From the NCBI GenBank assembly GCA_037783415.1, contig JAZGTN010000149.1, positions 806,001-870,000 on the forward strand: 64,000 nt of DNA, written 5' to 3'. The notes under the pieces are model-generated. The model did not search any database, was not told the DNA's origin, and was given only the letters and a program-made list of their open reading frames with translations. A program made the translations under genes and the position numbers. Origin of the DNA: Leptasterias polaris. Lineage: Eukaryota; Echinodermata; Asteroidea; Forcipulatida; Asteriidae. Below, in pieces: positions 12,170-25,031 of the stretch. Position 1 is the first letter of the stretch. Each line of letters begins with the position of its first letter.

Positions 12170-12485
12170 TGACATGGGAGAACAAAAAACAAACAAAGAA
12201 AAGAACAATCAAAGAAAAAAACACACAAAGAAACAAAGGAACAAACAAAGAAACAGCCAGACAAACAGACAGCCCGACTGAGAGACAGCCCGACAGAGAG
12301 GCAGACAGAGAGACAGACAGAGAGAGAGAGAGACAGCCCGCCCGAGAGACACACAGACAGACAGACAAACAAACAATCAATAAAGAAAAAACCCACCCCC
12401 CCAAAAAACCCAAACAAACAAACAAACAAACAAACAAACAAACAACCCAACAAACAAACAGACAAACAAACAAACAAACTGTTTT
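12170..12485. repeat. Microsatellite (CAAA)n, (CAGA)n and (GAGA)n
   Basis: Simple repeats of acaaacaaagaaac, gacagacaga, agagagag and caaacaaacaaac types. All frames are partly open because stops are rare in this composition. No gene is implied. Confidence 0.95.
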
Positions 12486-13609
12486 ACAACTGACTGTATT
12501 TGTTTAAAAAAGCAGCTTAATATCGAAATGTCGGGCTTGATACATCTAAAACTACCAAGTCTTAGTTCAACGTCATCGGGCATTATTTAAAAGTTACGGC
12601 CTTTTTTCTCTCTCCTTTTTGACCAATTAATACATTAGCCAAAGAGTGTCGTTGTGGTTATACACAAGAAGCATGGAGCATCCTCCGGCCTTGAGCCATG
12701 CCGTCTGTCAGGCACGGTTGACCAGCTAGTGCGGTCTTGCTTACGCTGAATTTTGAATCTCGGGGTGTTGCACGTTGACTATCTAGATACAATTTTCCTC
12801 GTATTTTAGGTTTGATTTCACCTAAGATGTTGAACATTTCAGACCTAAATTGTAGTCATCATCTAATATCATAGCTAAATTGTTGTGGAGTTTGAAAAAG
12901 CAAGAGTGATTTGGGGGTTTTGCTATCTGAATTTTGGGATCAAATAGTACAGTGTCCAACAACTGCCTGTTCTTTCAAAACTGTTAACGGCCTGTGCAAC
13001 TGAATTTGTTAAAAGCAATATATATCGGAAAATGTCGGGCATGATACATTTACATTGTGAACTCTTGTATAGGGGATTTTTTTTAAAGAGAACAGTCATA
13101 CATACAATAGTTTGTTGATTAAAACAACTGTAAAGTAACGAAGTTGAATATTATTTAGAAATAAGTCTTCACCGAATCTGCCGTAATGGTTTTACTCACA
13201 ACAGCGCTACCACAGGTCATGTGCCTGACATGTTGATACATTTGCGTGCGTAATACAATAAAGGGGCCTTGCTAAAGTGCGCCCTCTTGTTTTATTAAAA
13301 ATAATTTAGACCGAGAGAATTGTGTACCAGCCTCAGCCGAGTGTTTGTTTATTTAAAGAAATTTTTCAAAATGATTAAACGTTAATAAATTTGCGTCATT
13401 ACACAATATAGACAGTGTGATAAAAATATTTCAGTTCCTAAATTATCCATGTGTGTTGAACAATAATGGAAAGTAAAGCATTTGTTTTGTTTTGTTTGGC
13501 ATTTTTCCCCCGTCGCATTTGTTTTATATAAAACAACGAATAAAAGTGGCACATAATTAATTATGAAACACCATATCAGAGACCAGTTGTTAGTTGCGGA
13601 AGGCAAACA

Positions 13610-14750
13610 TACCCAGCAAACACGTAACGTCATCGTAACGTTACTGTGAAGTTGTATTTTGGTAACGTTAATTCCCAACTAAAACACAACCAACCTGCAA
13701 CGTTGCAAAATGGTTGCGGTTTGGTCTTGTTACTTAATAACCTAAATACAACGTTATAACAAGGTTTATTTTATCCGTCGTCTAAAAACGTCTTGTGAAT
13801 ACTATTTTGCAACGTTTTCTGAATGTTATGGTTCTGTCACGTTACTTGGTAACGTTACTTGGCAACGCAGATACAACATTTTCCAACGTTGGTTTTTGAC
13901 GTCATATACAAACGTTAGGTGAATGTTCTTTCAAAACGTTACCTGAATTGTGGTTTTGTCACGTTATTTGAAAACATAAATACAACGTTTAATGGCAATG
14001 TACTTCAAAACCTCTAAATAAAGTCGCGTAAACGTTTTTTGCAACGTTGCTTGAATGTTGTAGTTTTGTCAGGTTACTTGGGAACGTTATGACAACTTAA
14101 TATCACATTATGCCAATAATAGATTGGGCTTAGAAGCTGTAACATATTTACAAAAGTTTTCAAGAAATTTGCCAAATTTATGAATTAGGTGTACTCATTT
14201 CTTCATGTATCAGAGGATTTAGTGACAAATTTAATGTACTAACCAAACATGTAATTTTACTTTCAAAAATATTATTAAAATGGAAAAACGTAAGTAAAAA
14301 TACACACCCATGACTGCCAAAGCAAGAAGTTGGTCTAGTAAGAATATTACATGCCGTACAATGTAGAGTATACAGGTGCAGTGGTCATCAGGAAACCGCA
14401 ACAAGTAGTAACGGCCTACTGGTAAGTTTGTATTGTTGAAAGTAATTCGTTATTCATGTTGATGTAACAAATACTAATATTCATGGAACTATTATGTAAT
14501 ATAAACGATTTGTACTTAATTGAAAAACGTCAGAAAAAAATATAGTATACAATTACGTCAGGAAATAACATTTTTTTAAAGTGTTTTTACGTTGTCACAA
14601 CGTTATTATAAAACATCATAACGCAACGTCATCTAGACGTTGACAAAACTCCACACTAGTCCGTCCGTACGACGTTAAATAAAAACTTTCTCCGAACATT
14701 CGAATAACGTCCTAGCGACGTCGAGGGGACGTTATTTTGTTTGCTGGGTA
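13610..14750. mobile_element. Non-autonomous DNA transposon with CCCAGCAAACA ends
   Basis: The left end TACCCAGCAAACACGTAACG and the right end (read inverted) TACCCAGCAAACAAAATAACG form a terminal inverted repeat with TA at both borders. The inside, 1.1 kb, is rich in AACGTT and AACGTTAC words, giving many small palindromes. No open frame codes for a transposase, so it is a MITE-like element. I cannot assign the superfamily; the TA borders would fit several. Confidence 0.75.
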
Positions 14751-15476
14751 GCTGGGTCCACGAATTATAAATGGAATTATAAACGGAGATATACGGAGGA
14801 ATATTCTTATCCTCCGTAGTCCTGTGCCGTGTAACTGTAAGTCCATCATTATGTTTATATTCCTACTCCGATTCATCTCTGCACCAAAGAATTTCAGATC
14901 GAAGTAGTAAAACGTTTTTTTTAATTGTACAAACAGATTTTCAGATGAAATCATTCCTTAGATTTTTGGCAAATGCAGTCATACCTTATAAAACCGCAAT
15001 AGAACTCACGTTTATTTATTTTCTTGTTTCCTGTGGCAAAAATAAGGGGGAGTGCGTGCCCGTTGGTCCTTTCCTTCAATCCATCTTTGTTTATTAAAAC
15101 AGATACCTAATGCAGGAGTGTATGCTTATAATCGCCCTCTGCCGATTTTTTTCATATTAAATCTGGCCTCCGTAACCACTACCTCACCAGTGACTTGTAA
15201 TTTGGGGTAGGGTATTTTTTTTGTTATTACCATTTTTACCATACGTAGGCGTTATTGAATTATTTATTGTCTATTTATTTACATATATATGTTTATTTTT
15301 TCATTGTGCTTTTTAACCCTTTTTACTGTACATATACTTCCATGTTTTTCTACTTTTGTTTTTGCTTTGTGTGATCAAGGATCCCCATTTAGTGGGCCTA
15401 CGTGCCTGATCGGGGTTTCTCTTTTGTACTACGTTGTATTTGGACGTTTGTGCAATAAAGGTAATAAAATATAAAA

Positions 15477-17163
15477 CTAGAGATTCAGTTTTTGTTAATT
15501 ACAAAAACAAGGTGTTCGTGGAGAGTGATTGAATGAATAGGTAACACAATTATACCTTATCAATCCAATGCCTGAATCAGGAGTTAGGAATTTTTCAAAA
15601 ATTAAACATCAACTTCCGATTTGGACCGGAAGTCGAGGTCAAATAGGGTCACATGTTGATTAGTTTATGAAGACCTTTCAAATGATGTATAGATTGAAAA
15701 AATCCAATGTGTGGTTCAGAAGTTATGATATTTTGAAATATAAAGTTTCAACTCCGGTTTGAACCGGAAGTCAAGGTCAAAAGAGGTCACACTTTATAGC
15801 GTTTTTTAAGTTACAAAAGTTTTAACTGAAGATGTACAGAAAATGAACAACCAATGAGTGGTTCAGAAGTTATGATTTTTTCAAATAATAAATGTTAACT
15901 TCCGGTTTGAACCGGAAGGCAGAATCAATAGGTCACGCTTGGTAGCGTTGGTGAAGTCTACGAGGTCCTTTCTGCTGACGTATATATGATAAAATTCAAA
16001 TAAGTGGTTCAGGATTTATGATTTTTAAAACATTAAAAAGCAACTTCCGACTTTAACTGGAAGTCAAGGTCAAACGGGGTCACATAATGTGTAGCGCGTG
16101 ATTAGTTTATTACGACCTTTCAAACGATGTATGAATTGTTAAAATCCCATGTGTGGTTCAGCAGTTATGAATTTTTCAAATAATTTAGATAGACCACCTC
16201 TGGGATGCAATGCGAAACATATTCCTAAATGAACCTACTTCTCAGAGAATACGCTTGAGAAACATAATTTAAAGTTTGAGTGGCCAGGGCAAGGTTGTTT
16301 ACACGTTAATACACTATCGTGCGTCGTCAATGCGGGTCAACTGATAAGTGCGTGTTATCGTCCTTTTTCGACCAGATGTAACGGTAAAAATGTTGTCATG
16401 TCTGTCCAAAAGTTTGAGCAGGCTTAACGGTCTTCACCTTGATACAAAAATTATGCTGAAATGATCAGTGGTTTTAAAGATATGAAAACGATAAGATATT
16501 TGGAAATGTTCAACTTCCGGTTTGAACCGGAAGTCAGTTCATGTTGGAAAGGTTCTGTGTAGCATTTGTCAAACTGTTAACGACCTATCCGATGATGTAT
16601 AGATTGTACAAATCCATTCAGTGGTTCATAAGTTATGATTTTTTCAAGTATTACAATTTAATTTAATGTAATTTGATACTCCGATGACGTCATCATGACA
16701 TCATCAAGTGTTTGTCATCTTATTATCAAGGTCCAGCTATCTGATGAGTTTCAATGTTGAATTCAATCTCAATCTTGAGTTATTCCGTAGATAGGCTCAA
16801 AAATGATTTTAAATAAGGAAAAACAACGAAGGTGAACTTCGACCTTGGGTAACGACCCGGAAGTTAAGGTCGTATGATTTTGGCGTTAACTTTTCAAATG
16901 TTGCCCCAGTCTTGATCTATCAGATGCCCAAGTATGAACATCATAGCTTTCATATTCATTGAGATACAGCAAAAAGCAAATGGTTATTTTTCAACTTTAA
17001 AAACCTTGTAATTCGACACCTGATGACGTCATCATGACGTAATGACAACTGTGCCGTCTTCGTATTGAGGTTCAATTGTCTGATGAGTTTCAAGGTTCAA
17101 TTCAGTTTCAATCTTGAGTTATGTTCCAGAGAAGAGTTGAGTGGAAGAAGAAGAAGGAGAAGA
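15477..17163 (-). mobile_element. HINE-like element v
   Basis: Minus-strand element of about 1.7 kb. Its 3' end is at the left: CTAG complement at 15477-15480, hairpin GTTTTTG...CAAAAAC (15488-15508) and GGTGTTCG on the plus strand (15511-15518). Its 5' pyrimidine head (plus ggaagaagaagaaggagaag) abuts the CTAG of element vi. The body holds repeated gaaccggaagtcaaggtcaaa modules, several copies of the ETS-like pair, and the CRE-like palindrome near 16684. Confidence 0.7.
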
Positions 17164-17164
17164 A

Positions 17165-18776
17165 CTAGAAATCTAGAGTTTGTGGACAAACTCAGGGTGT
17201 TCGGCTCGAACGAAATAAAGTGACTGCGTAAATAAAAATAGGAAAATTATTGTGTGAAGGTTTTTTGTCTAATTGTGCTGTGCTGATGGGCAAAATATTT
17301 ATTTGTACCTCTTGTTGATATCTGTGCAAAATCATAGCATAAAGGTTGTCATATGAAACTTCAACTTCCGGTTTTGACAGGGAAAGGTCAAATGGGGTCA
17401 CACTTTGTACAAAGCATCTAGAATTTCCCAAGAGCTTTAAATTGTGTGTTTTGAACTGTTTTCAGCCTGCCGCTAGAGGGCGCTTTTGAATTATGTGACG
17501 TAAACCAGACACTTGCCAGATCACAACATAGTTAAAAACAACTCGAAACAAATTCCCACTTTCAAGTTACTGGGCATTTCCGGTTTCGACCGGAAGTAGA
17601 GGTCATGTGAGGTCACGCGCATGACAAAAAATTAAGACCTATTTGACCTTAAGTATGATCCGGCATAAAGCAACCGCCGGTCTCTTAAGTGTGATTTGTT
17701 ACAGACTTTCAAACATACAAAAATAAATAAGAGAATACGCTTGAGAAACATAATTTAAAGTTTGAGTGGCCAGGGCAAGGTTGTTCACACGTTAATACGC
17801 TATCGTGCGTCGTCAATGCGGGTGAACCGATAGATGCGTGTTTTCGTCCTTTTTCGACCAGATGTAAAAGAAACATGTTGTTATGTCTGTGCAAAAGTTT
17901 GAGCAGGCTTAACGGTCTACACCCTGATAAAAAAATTATGCTGAAATGATTAGTAGCTTTAAAAATATGAACATGATCAGATATTTTGAAATTTTCAACT
18001 TCCGTTTTGAACCGGAAGTCAGTTCAAATGTTGTAAAGGTTCTGTGTAGCATTTGTCAAACTCTTAACGACCTATCCGATGATATGTAGATTGTACAAAT
18101 CCATTCAGTGGTTCATGAGTTATGTTTTTTTCAAGTATTAAACTTTGATTTAGTGTAATTTGATACCCGATGACGTCATCATGACATCCTCAGGTGTGTG
18201 TCGTCTAGATACTAAGGTGCAGTTGTCTGATGAGTTTTAATGTTCAATTCAATTTAAATCTTGAGTTATTCCGTAAATAAGCTCGAAAGTTGTGTTTTGA
18301 AGGGAAAAAAACGAAGGCGAACTTTGACCTAGGGTAAAGACCCGGAAGTTAAGGTCATACAATTTTGGCGTTAACTTTTCAAATATTGCCCCAGCCTTGG
18401 TCTATCAGATGCCAAACTATGAACATCATAAATGTTATTTTCAGTGAGATACAGCAACAGGCAAATGGTCATTTTTCACCTTTAAAAACCTTGTAATTCG
18501 ATACCTGATGACGTCATCATGACGCAATTCTTCGCGTGCCGTCCTCATATTAAGGTTCAAGTGTATGCTAAGTTTCAAGTTTGTACAACTTTTACTTTTT
18601 GAGAAATCTGCAAGAGAAAGTTCAGGGAAAAGAAGAAGAGGAAGAAGAAAAAAATAAAAAAAAAACCCTTAACAATAACAATAGGTTTTCGGCTGCTAGC
18701 CGAACACCTAAAAAAACAAAAAACTTAACAATAACAATAGGTTTTCGGCTGCTAGCCGAAAACCTAAAAAAACACA
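17165..18776 (-). mobile_element. HINE-like element vi with two 5' mini-hairpins
   Basis: The 3' end at the left has CTAG (17165-17168), hairpin GAGTTTGTGGACAAACTC (17176-17193) and GGTGTTCG (17196-17203). The 5' end at the right carries two tandem units of the type aacaataacaataggttttcggct...agccgaacaccta (about 18668-18768). Element vii's CTAG follows immediately at 18777. A block of about 150 bp (17730-17870) recurs in element v at 16240-16380. Confidence 0.7.
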
Positions 18777-18889
18777 CTAGAAATTTGATTTTTGTATACA
18801 CAAAAACCAGGTGTTCGTGATTAGAAAGCATGTAAAAATTTCGTAGTACAGTGGCTGTAGAATATTAAATTTGTTGGTTTTGAACTTCC

Positions 18890-19260
18890 GATCTCAGTCC
18901 ATTGTCATTGGCAATTGCCCCACTTTCAAGATCGCGGAATACCACAGGGATCGGTTGATGGCCCTTTAGCTTTTACTCTTTACTCATGTGCACTAGAGAA
19001 GAAGTAATCACCATGGTATATCCAACATAATGTACGCTGATGACACCCAGTTTAACATTATTCTCAAACAAGATGAGTGGAGAGGTTCAAATCTTATCTT
19101 AGAAATCATGAGCAATGTGGGTTTTTTCAGGTAGCATCCAATGTTTCTAATACCAGTTGTGGATTCCCTCAAGGTACAATTCTAGGTCGTCTCTTTTTAT
19201 ATCAATAGCATTATTAATTCCTCTCAAAAACTTTAATAACATTATTCGCGGTTATTGCAC
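18890..19260 (+). pseudogene. Reverse transcriptase fragments of a non-LTR retrotransposon
   Basis: Two broken pieces of RT palm are readable. At about 18936 the translation gives GIPQGSVDGPLAFTLYSCAL, and in another frame about 19015-19120 gives HHGISNIMYADDTQFNIIL, with the catalytic YADD at 19033-19044. Near 19165 a second copy of the upstream motif reads GFPQGTILGRLFLY. These match the G(I/V)PQG and YADD blocks of LINE RT. Frameshifts and stops show it is dead. The two copies of the PQG motif imply remnants of two elements or a local duplication. Confidence 0.7.
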
Positions 19261-19578
19261 CATTTTACATTATTAAACCTTATGTCATCTTCCTGTTTCA
19301 ACCGAAAGTCAAGGCCAAATAGGGTGGAATTCTGTGTACCGACCGTGTCATAGTTTTCCAATTATGTATAGACTGTTAAAATCCATTGTATGGTTCAGAG
19401 GTTTTGATTTTTCAAATAAAAAGTTTCAACTTCCAGCTTAAACCGGAAGTCAATGGCAAATGAAGTCTCACTTGGTAGCATTGGTGAAGTCTTCGGAGTC
19501 ATTTCTGTGTGCTTAGTTTATTACGACCTTTCAGTTGATGCATGAATGAATAAAATCCTTTTTGTAGTTCAGGAGTTA

Positions 19579-20704
19579 TGTATACACACAGAGAATCGAC
19601 TCAGTGCTATGAATTTGTAAAGTTGAACAATTTCTTTAATACTCTATGCTTTCCTTCTCCAAGAACAATATCACAATAACAATAGAATAATAAGGTTACA
19701 CAACGCTTTTATGTTTAACACAACAAGTACAATATCAAATACACTCCGCGTATACCAGGATCCTGGGTTTCATTATTTCCACTCAGCTCTGTGAGTAATT
19801 TACCATAAAGTTCAATCCGATGAATGATATCTCGATTTCGGTCAAAGGATACAACGTGAGCTATTGTTCGTTGAATCTGCGTCCGGCTCTACAACGTTGT
19901 CCACAGCTATAAAAGTGCGGTGACGATGCTATTAATGAAGATGCTGTCTCTGGGGTCAAAGTTTCCCTGGGTAGTCCTCCTGCCTCTCAGGGCTGGTTAC
20001 AGCTGTCCTCCCACGATACGTATAACTCAGCCTATCATCATTGTCAAGCGTACTCCATGTACGGTAGGTATTTGGAAATGTGTGTGATTTGATCCAAGAT
20101 CTGAAAGTTCAAATATAAATCAAAACATAAAATAGACTTTCGCATGTGCAGGCCATAGTGTATGATCTTATAATTAATCATTAATTATAACCTGTACCTT
20201 AAGTTCTATACCATAAGTGTCAGTGCCGAACTATAATATCACATGAATCAGACTCACGTACAGAGAATGATACATGACTTTATAATATAAAACAACTGGG
20301 GCATAAACATCTACTAGCCCCCTCTGAATTATATTTACTCAACCATCTTCAATTATTAATCCACAATTAAAATTAAATCGAACAATCTCTTATGAACAAA
20401 TGAAACTTCACTATTTCCTAAGTTTCCTACAATAAGGAATCATTTACGGTTCATGTAAATGTTTATCAGTAACTCCAAACATCAGTGATTTTATACAATG
20501 AAAATCGGTACAATGCACACTATAAAACGGTACACACACACGTACAATGTATGTCAACACTCTACTGCTGATATGGTGCATAACCGAACTTGTCACATGG
20601 TTACTTTACAAAACAAACTTGAATAATAATGAAAAATCTGCTTACCTGAAAGCTGACAGTCATGCTGTACTTTAACTCAACAAGTAATTATTGTTTCTGG
20701 AACA
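19579..20704. mobile_element. LTR-like insertion of about 1.1 kb inside HINE vii
   Basis: Sequence that interrupts the family consensus (…ttcaggagttatg / acgattttcaaattccg…). It starts TGTATACACACAG and ends TTTCTGGAACA, TG...CA borders as for an LTR, and has TATAAAAG at about 19911. Possible target duplications (TATG/TACG) are imperfect, so a solo LTR is only one reading. No protein coding is seen. Confidence 0.35.
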
Positions 20705-21365
20705 TACGATTTTCAAATTCCGATTTGAACCGGAAGAAAGGGGCACAGTGGTTATGTTCTGTGTAGCGTTTGTCGAGCTTTTAACGACCTATCCGATGAT
20801 GTATAGATTGTAAAAATCCACGTTGTCGTTCACGACTTACGAATTTGTAAAGTATTAAACTTTGATTCACTGTAATTTGATACCCGATGACGTCATCATG
20901 ACATCATCAAGTGTGTGTCATCTTGATACTAAGGTTTACTTTTCTGATGAGTTTTAATGTTCCATTCAATTTCAATCTGGAGTTATGCTGTAGATAACCC
21001 CGAAAAACGTTTTTTTTGAAGAAAAACACAAAGGCAAACTTTGACCTTCCGGTACGACCAGAAGTAAGGGTCATACGCATTCGATGGTAATCTTTCAAAT
21101 GTTGCCCCACTCTTGAACTATCATATGCCCAATTATGAATATCATAGCTTTCAAATTCAATGAGATACAGCAAATAGCAAAGGGTAAGGTTTCAACTTTA
21201 AAAACCTTGTAATTCGACACCTGATGACGTCATCATTACGTCATGACTATTGTGCCGTCTTTATATTAAGGTTCACATGTATGATGAGTTTCAAGGTTCA
21301 ATTCAGTTTTAATCTTGAGTTATGCTGTAGAGAAGAGTTCCGTGGAAGAAGATGGAGAATAAATT

Positions 21366-23017
21366 AAGTTTTTGTTTAAGAACAAAAACAGGGTGTTCGG
21401 CATTTGTACAATAAGCCATATGGTCAAGTTATGTTACTATTCTGGTTGTGGTAGAGTAATGAAAGAAGGGGTCGAAAATGTGAAGTAATGGTTTTGCTAA
21501 TGACGCTATTATTATGTATGCAAAGCCTATTTTCTTCTCTGATCAAAAGTTTGGATTTTTTTTTTGATTTATTCAACAGGTTTTCAGCAATTAATAGGTT
21601 TATTAAAAACTCGTCAAGAGAGGGCGCTGTTGAAATTATTATAATTTCTCTTTCAATTGAAAGGCCAAGGGGTCAAACCTTTTTCATACAAAGAGACCTA
21701 ATCCTAATAGAAGATAATAATGTTTTCGTATCACAAAACGAGGCCTGGGAATATTTACTTTCAATTCCTCTTCTGTTTTTGACCGAAAGAAAATGTCACA
21801 CGGGCCAGAGTTTGTGTAAGAGTTCAAGGTCAAATGGAGCCACACTCTGCGTAGCATTTGTGAAGATAAAAAATGCTTTTCCAATGATGTATAAATTGCA
21901 AAAATTCCAATGTGTGGTTCAGAAGTTATTATTTTTCAATGATTAAACTTCAACTTCCGGATTGAATCGGAAGTCAAGGTCAGAGGGGGTCAGGTTCTAT
22001 GTAACTTTTGTCGAACTTTTCACAACCTGTCCGATGATGTGTAGATTGTCAAAATCGACTTTGTGGTTCATGATTCATGATTTTTCCGTTACTAAACTGA
22101 AACTTCCGGTTTCAAGCGGAAGACAAGGTCAAACGGGGTCATATTTTGTGTATCATCCATTCAGTTTTTGAATACCTTTCTGATGATATGTAGATAACAA
22201 AAATCCAATGTCTGGTTCGGGAGTAATGGTTTTTTCAAATACTAAGCTTTGATTTTATAAAAAATTGAAAAAAATAATTTGATGACGTCATCATGACGTC
22301 ACTCCATATTTTACAAGCCGTGGCCAATGTCTAACAGTACACCAAGTTTCAACTCAATTGGCCGTTTGGTTTCGTAGTTACAAGGCTTCAAAAAGTGCAC
22401 ATTTAAGGCCTTACCACGTGACACACGATGACGTCATCAAACTACGACTCCACAAATATGTTGTCTGCATAAAGGTCATCATATTTACCAGTTTTGAACA
22501 GATTCTCGTAAACCTTTCCACAGACATCTAGTAAAAGTGTGTTTTGACCTATTTTCAACTTGCCGCTAGAGGGCGCTTTTGGATTGTGTGACGTCACCGG
22601 TACAATTTTTTCAAACCTGACACTTCCAAGATTACAACATCGTTAAAAACAACTCAAAAAAACATTGCCTCTTTCTGCCACTGTCAATTTACTAGGCACT
22701 TCCGATTTCGACCGGAAGAAGAGGTCATGTGAGGTCACGCACTCAACACAAATTAAAGACCTATATGACCTAAGTATGATCCCGCATAAAGCAACCACCG
22801 GCCTCCTAAGTGTGATTTGTTACAGAATTTTAAAGATTAAAAAAAAAAATCTAAAAACCCTGTAATTCGACACCTAATGACGTCATCATGAAGTCATTGT
22901 TTGTATGCCGTCTTCATGTTAAGGTTCAAGTATATGCCAAGTTTCAAGTTTGTACAACTTAAACTTTTTGCGAAATCTGCAAGAGAAGGTTCAGAGAGAA
23001 GAAGAAGAAGTGAAAAA
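21366..23017 (-). mobile_element. HINE-like element viii
   Basis: The 3' side at the left has hairpin GTTTTTGTTTAAGAACAAAAAC (21368-21389) and GGTGTTCG (21392-21399); the CTAG has decayed. The body includes an ETS-like pair near 22101 and CRE-like sites near 22263-22290 and 22428. The 5' purine tract ends at about 23010, abutting element ix. It is the closest relative of element ix (21390-21600 matches 23050-23260) and serves as its control without the inserted segment. The 152-residue open frame at 21488-21946 runs through repeat body and is not a gene. Confidence 0.65.
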
Positions 23018-23414
23018 CTAGCCTTAAGGTTTTGTTTAAGAACAAAAACAGGGTGTTCGGCATTTGTTCAATAAGTCATTCGTTCAAGTTTTGTTATTAC
23101 TCTGGTTGTGGTGGAGTAATAAAAGAAGGGGTCGAAAAATGTGAAGACAAGGTTTTGCTAATGACGCTATTATTATGTATCCAAAGCCTATTCCTTGTCG
23201 GATCATAAGTTTGAATCCTTTTGGATTTATGCAACAGGTTTTCAGCTTAATACCGCATTTTTTATAGGGGTCACACTGCTGTGTACCGCATTTTTTCACA
23301 AAAAAAAAAAAAAAGAAGCAACGTGCAGTGTTCACATTTTTTCAATCTTGATTTTCTGTGTGAAGACATATTTTTGTGGAAAAACTTTATGCATACAATT
23401 TGTAGCTTATGAAA

Positions 23415-23711
23415 TTACCTTTTATATGATGTCAAATTTGTATACATTATCTTTATGTCCTTTGTCACCTCGATCGGCACGAATGGGTCGAGGCCCGCCG
23501 GGTCCACGCCCAAGCCTACGGCGTTGAACGGGTGCCGTCCAGATACCGGTATATCGTCAGGATAGTTGTCATAATTGAACGTGCCTGGCGACGAAACATC
23601 ACGAGTTTCATCTGAATCTTCACTAGGTTCTTCTTCAGATATTTCCAAGTCCAATTCGGAGTCACTTACGACAAATATTTCAACCAAAACCTCCAGGTCA
23701 CGAACAGCCAT
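23415..23711 (-). CDS. Candidate captured exon: acidic protein N-terminus
   Basis: An open frame on the minus strand from ATG (23709-23711) reads MAVRDLEVLVEIFVV, then a strongly acidic stretch (DSELDLEISEEEPSEDSDET), then GRHPFNAVGLGVDP. It is GC-richer and more complex in composition than the surrounding repeat. Further upstream on the same strand are a TATA-like TTTATATAG (about 23851-23859) and an in-frame earlier ATG at 23841-23843. A possible donor GAG|gtgaca lies near 23463-23474, before the frame becomes repeat-like. I do not recognise the protein. It could be a host exon captured by the element, the start of another transposon's protein, or chance. Confidence 0.3.
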   Translation of the reverse strand: MAVRDLEVLVEIFVVSDSELDLEISEEEPSEDSDETRDVSSPGTFNYDNYPDDIPVSGRHPFNAVGLGVDPAGLDPFVPIEVTKDIKIMYTNLTSYKR

Positions 23712-24720
23712 GATGGTGATTTTTTTTCGGGAAAACGGAAGCGTGAAATCTGGAAGTACTGCTGCATGCAATGTAATTTTTCTCGGAATATCGTAATGGC
23801 GACCCCCTATACAATACACACCATTGTGAAGCTCGATAAACAAGCTACCCGTCTATATAAAGGTCAACAGCAGAGGGCGCCAAACAAAATAATTACAGGC
23901 TCTCAAACGCCGCTGCTTTTTGTGTCGAGTAAACTCGACATTGGTACGGAAGCAACTTACGGCGCACTGTCGAGTAAACTCGACAATGGTATTGAAAGGG
24001 TGTTAATAGTTTCTATTTAAAACCTTGTCACGAGAGGGCGCTGTTGAAATTATTATCATTTCTCTTTCAAAAAGTGCACCTTTAAGGCCTTACCACGTGA
24101 CATACGATGACGTCATCAAACTACGACTCCACAAATATGTTGTCTGCATAAAGGTTAATATGTTTACCTGTTTTGAAGAGATTCTAATAAACTTTGCCAC
24201 AGATATCTAGTAAAAGTGTGTTTTGACCTATTTTCAACCTGCCGCTAGAGGGTGGTTTTGAATTATGTGACGTCACCGGTCCAATTTTTTCAAACCTGAC
24301 ACTTGCAAGAATACATTATCGTAAAAAAAACCTCAAAAAATTATTGCCACTTTCTGCCACAGTAAATTTACTAGGCACTTCCGGTTTCGACCGGAAGTAG
24401 AGGTCATGTGAGGTCACGCACACAACAACAAAATAAAGACCTATATGACCTAAGTATGATCCCGCATAAAACAACCACCGGCCTCTTAAGTGTGATTTGT
24501 TACAGAATTTTAAAGAGTAAAAAAAAATGTCTAAAAACCCTGTAATTCGACACCTGATGACGTCATCATGACGTCATTGTTCGCATGCCGTCTTCATGTT
24601 AAGGTTCAAGTATGTGCCAAGTTTCAAGATTTTACAACTTTTACTTTTTGAGAAATCTTGTCGAGAAGGTTCAGAAGGAAGAAAAGAGGTGGGAAAAAAC
24701 CAAAAAACTTAACAATAACA

Positions 24721-25031
24721 ATAGGTTTTCGGCTGAAGAGCCGAACACCTAAAAACAAAAAATTTAACAATAACAATAGGTTTTCGGCTAAAGAGCCGAA
24801 CACCTAAAAAAACCGGAACAAAAACAATAGGTTTTTGGCTGACGAGCCGAACACCTAAATAGGTTTTCGGCTGAAGAGCCGAACACCTAAAAAAAAAAAG
24901 AACAAAATCAAGAGGTGTTCGTGCTCATATTGCACGAACACCTAACAAAAAAACAGAACAAAAACAAGAGGTGTTCGTGCTCATATTGCACGAACACCTA
25001 ACAAAAAAACAGAACAATATCAAGAGGTGTT
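24721..25031. repeat. Tandem mini-hairpin array at HINE 5' end
   Basis: Six hairpins in a row (about 24723-24751, 24778-24805, 24830-24857, 24861-24889, 24913-24943 and 24969-24999), plus a half unit at 25026. The first four are of type ggttttcggct/agccgaacacc. The last two are aggtgttcgtgc/gcacgaacacct. They are joined by aacaataacaa-like linkers. Each stem contains the family's GGTGTTCG or CGAACACC motif, so the array looks like repeated duplication of the element's own end. Confidence 0.85.

Larger units (their letters stand above)
18777..21366 (-). mobile_element. HINE-like element vii, split by later insertions
   Basis: The 3' end at the left has CTAG (18777-18780), hairpin GATTTTTGTATACACAAAAACC (18787-18808) and GGTGTTCG (18810-18817). 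Family body sequence is present at 19270-19578 and resumes at 20705-21360, finishing with the purine tract ccgtggaagaagatgg (the 5' head on the minus strand). Between them lie reverse-transcriptase debris (18890-19260) and a 1.1-kb LTR-like insert. Confidence 0.65.

Noticed and set aside
12037..12507. Long open frames on both strands
   Set aside because: They translate (CAAA)n and (CAGA)n microsatellite; stop codons are rare in these repeats.
21488..21946. 152-codon open frame on the plus strand
   Set aside because: It runs through the HINE body, including motifs shared with other copies where the frame is not open; no domain.
24721..25031. Regular hairpin array resembling a CRISPR
   Set aside because: No unique spacers, adjacent to a HINE end, eukaryotic context; the repeats contain the element's own end motif.
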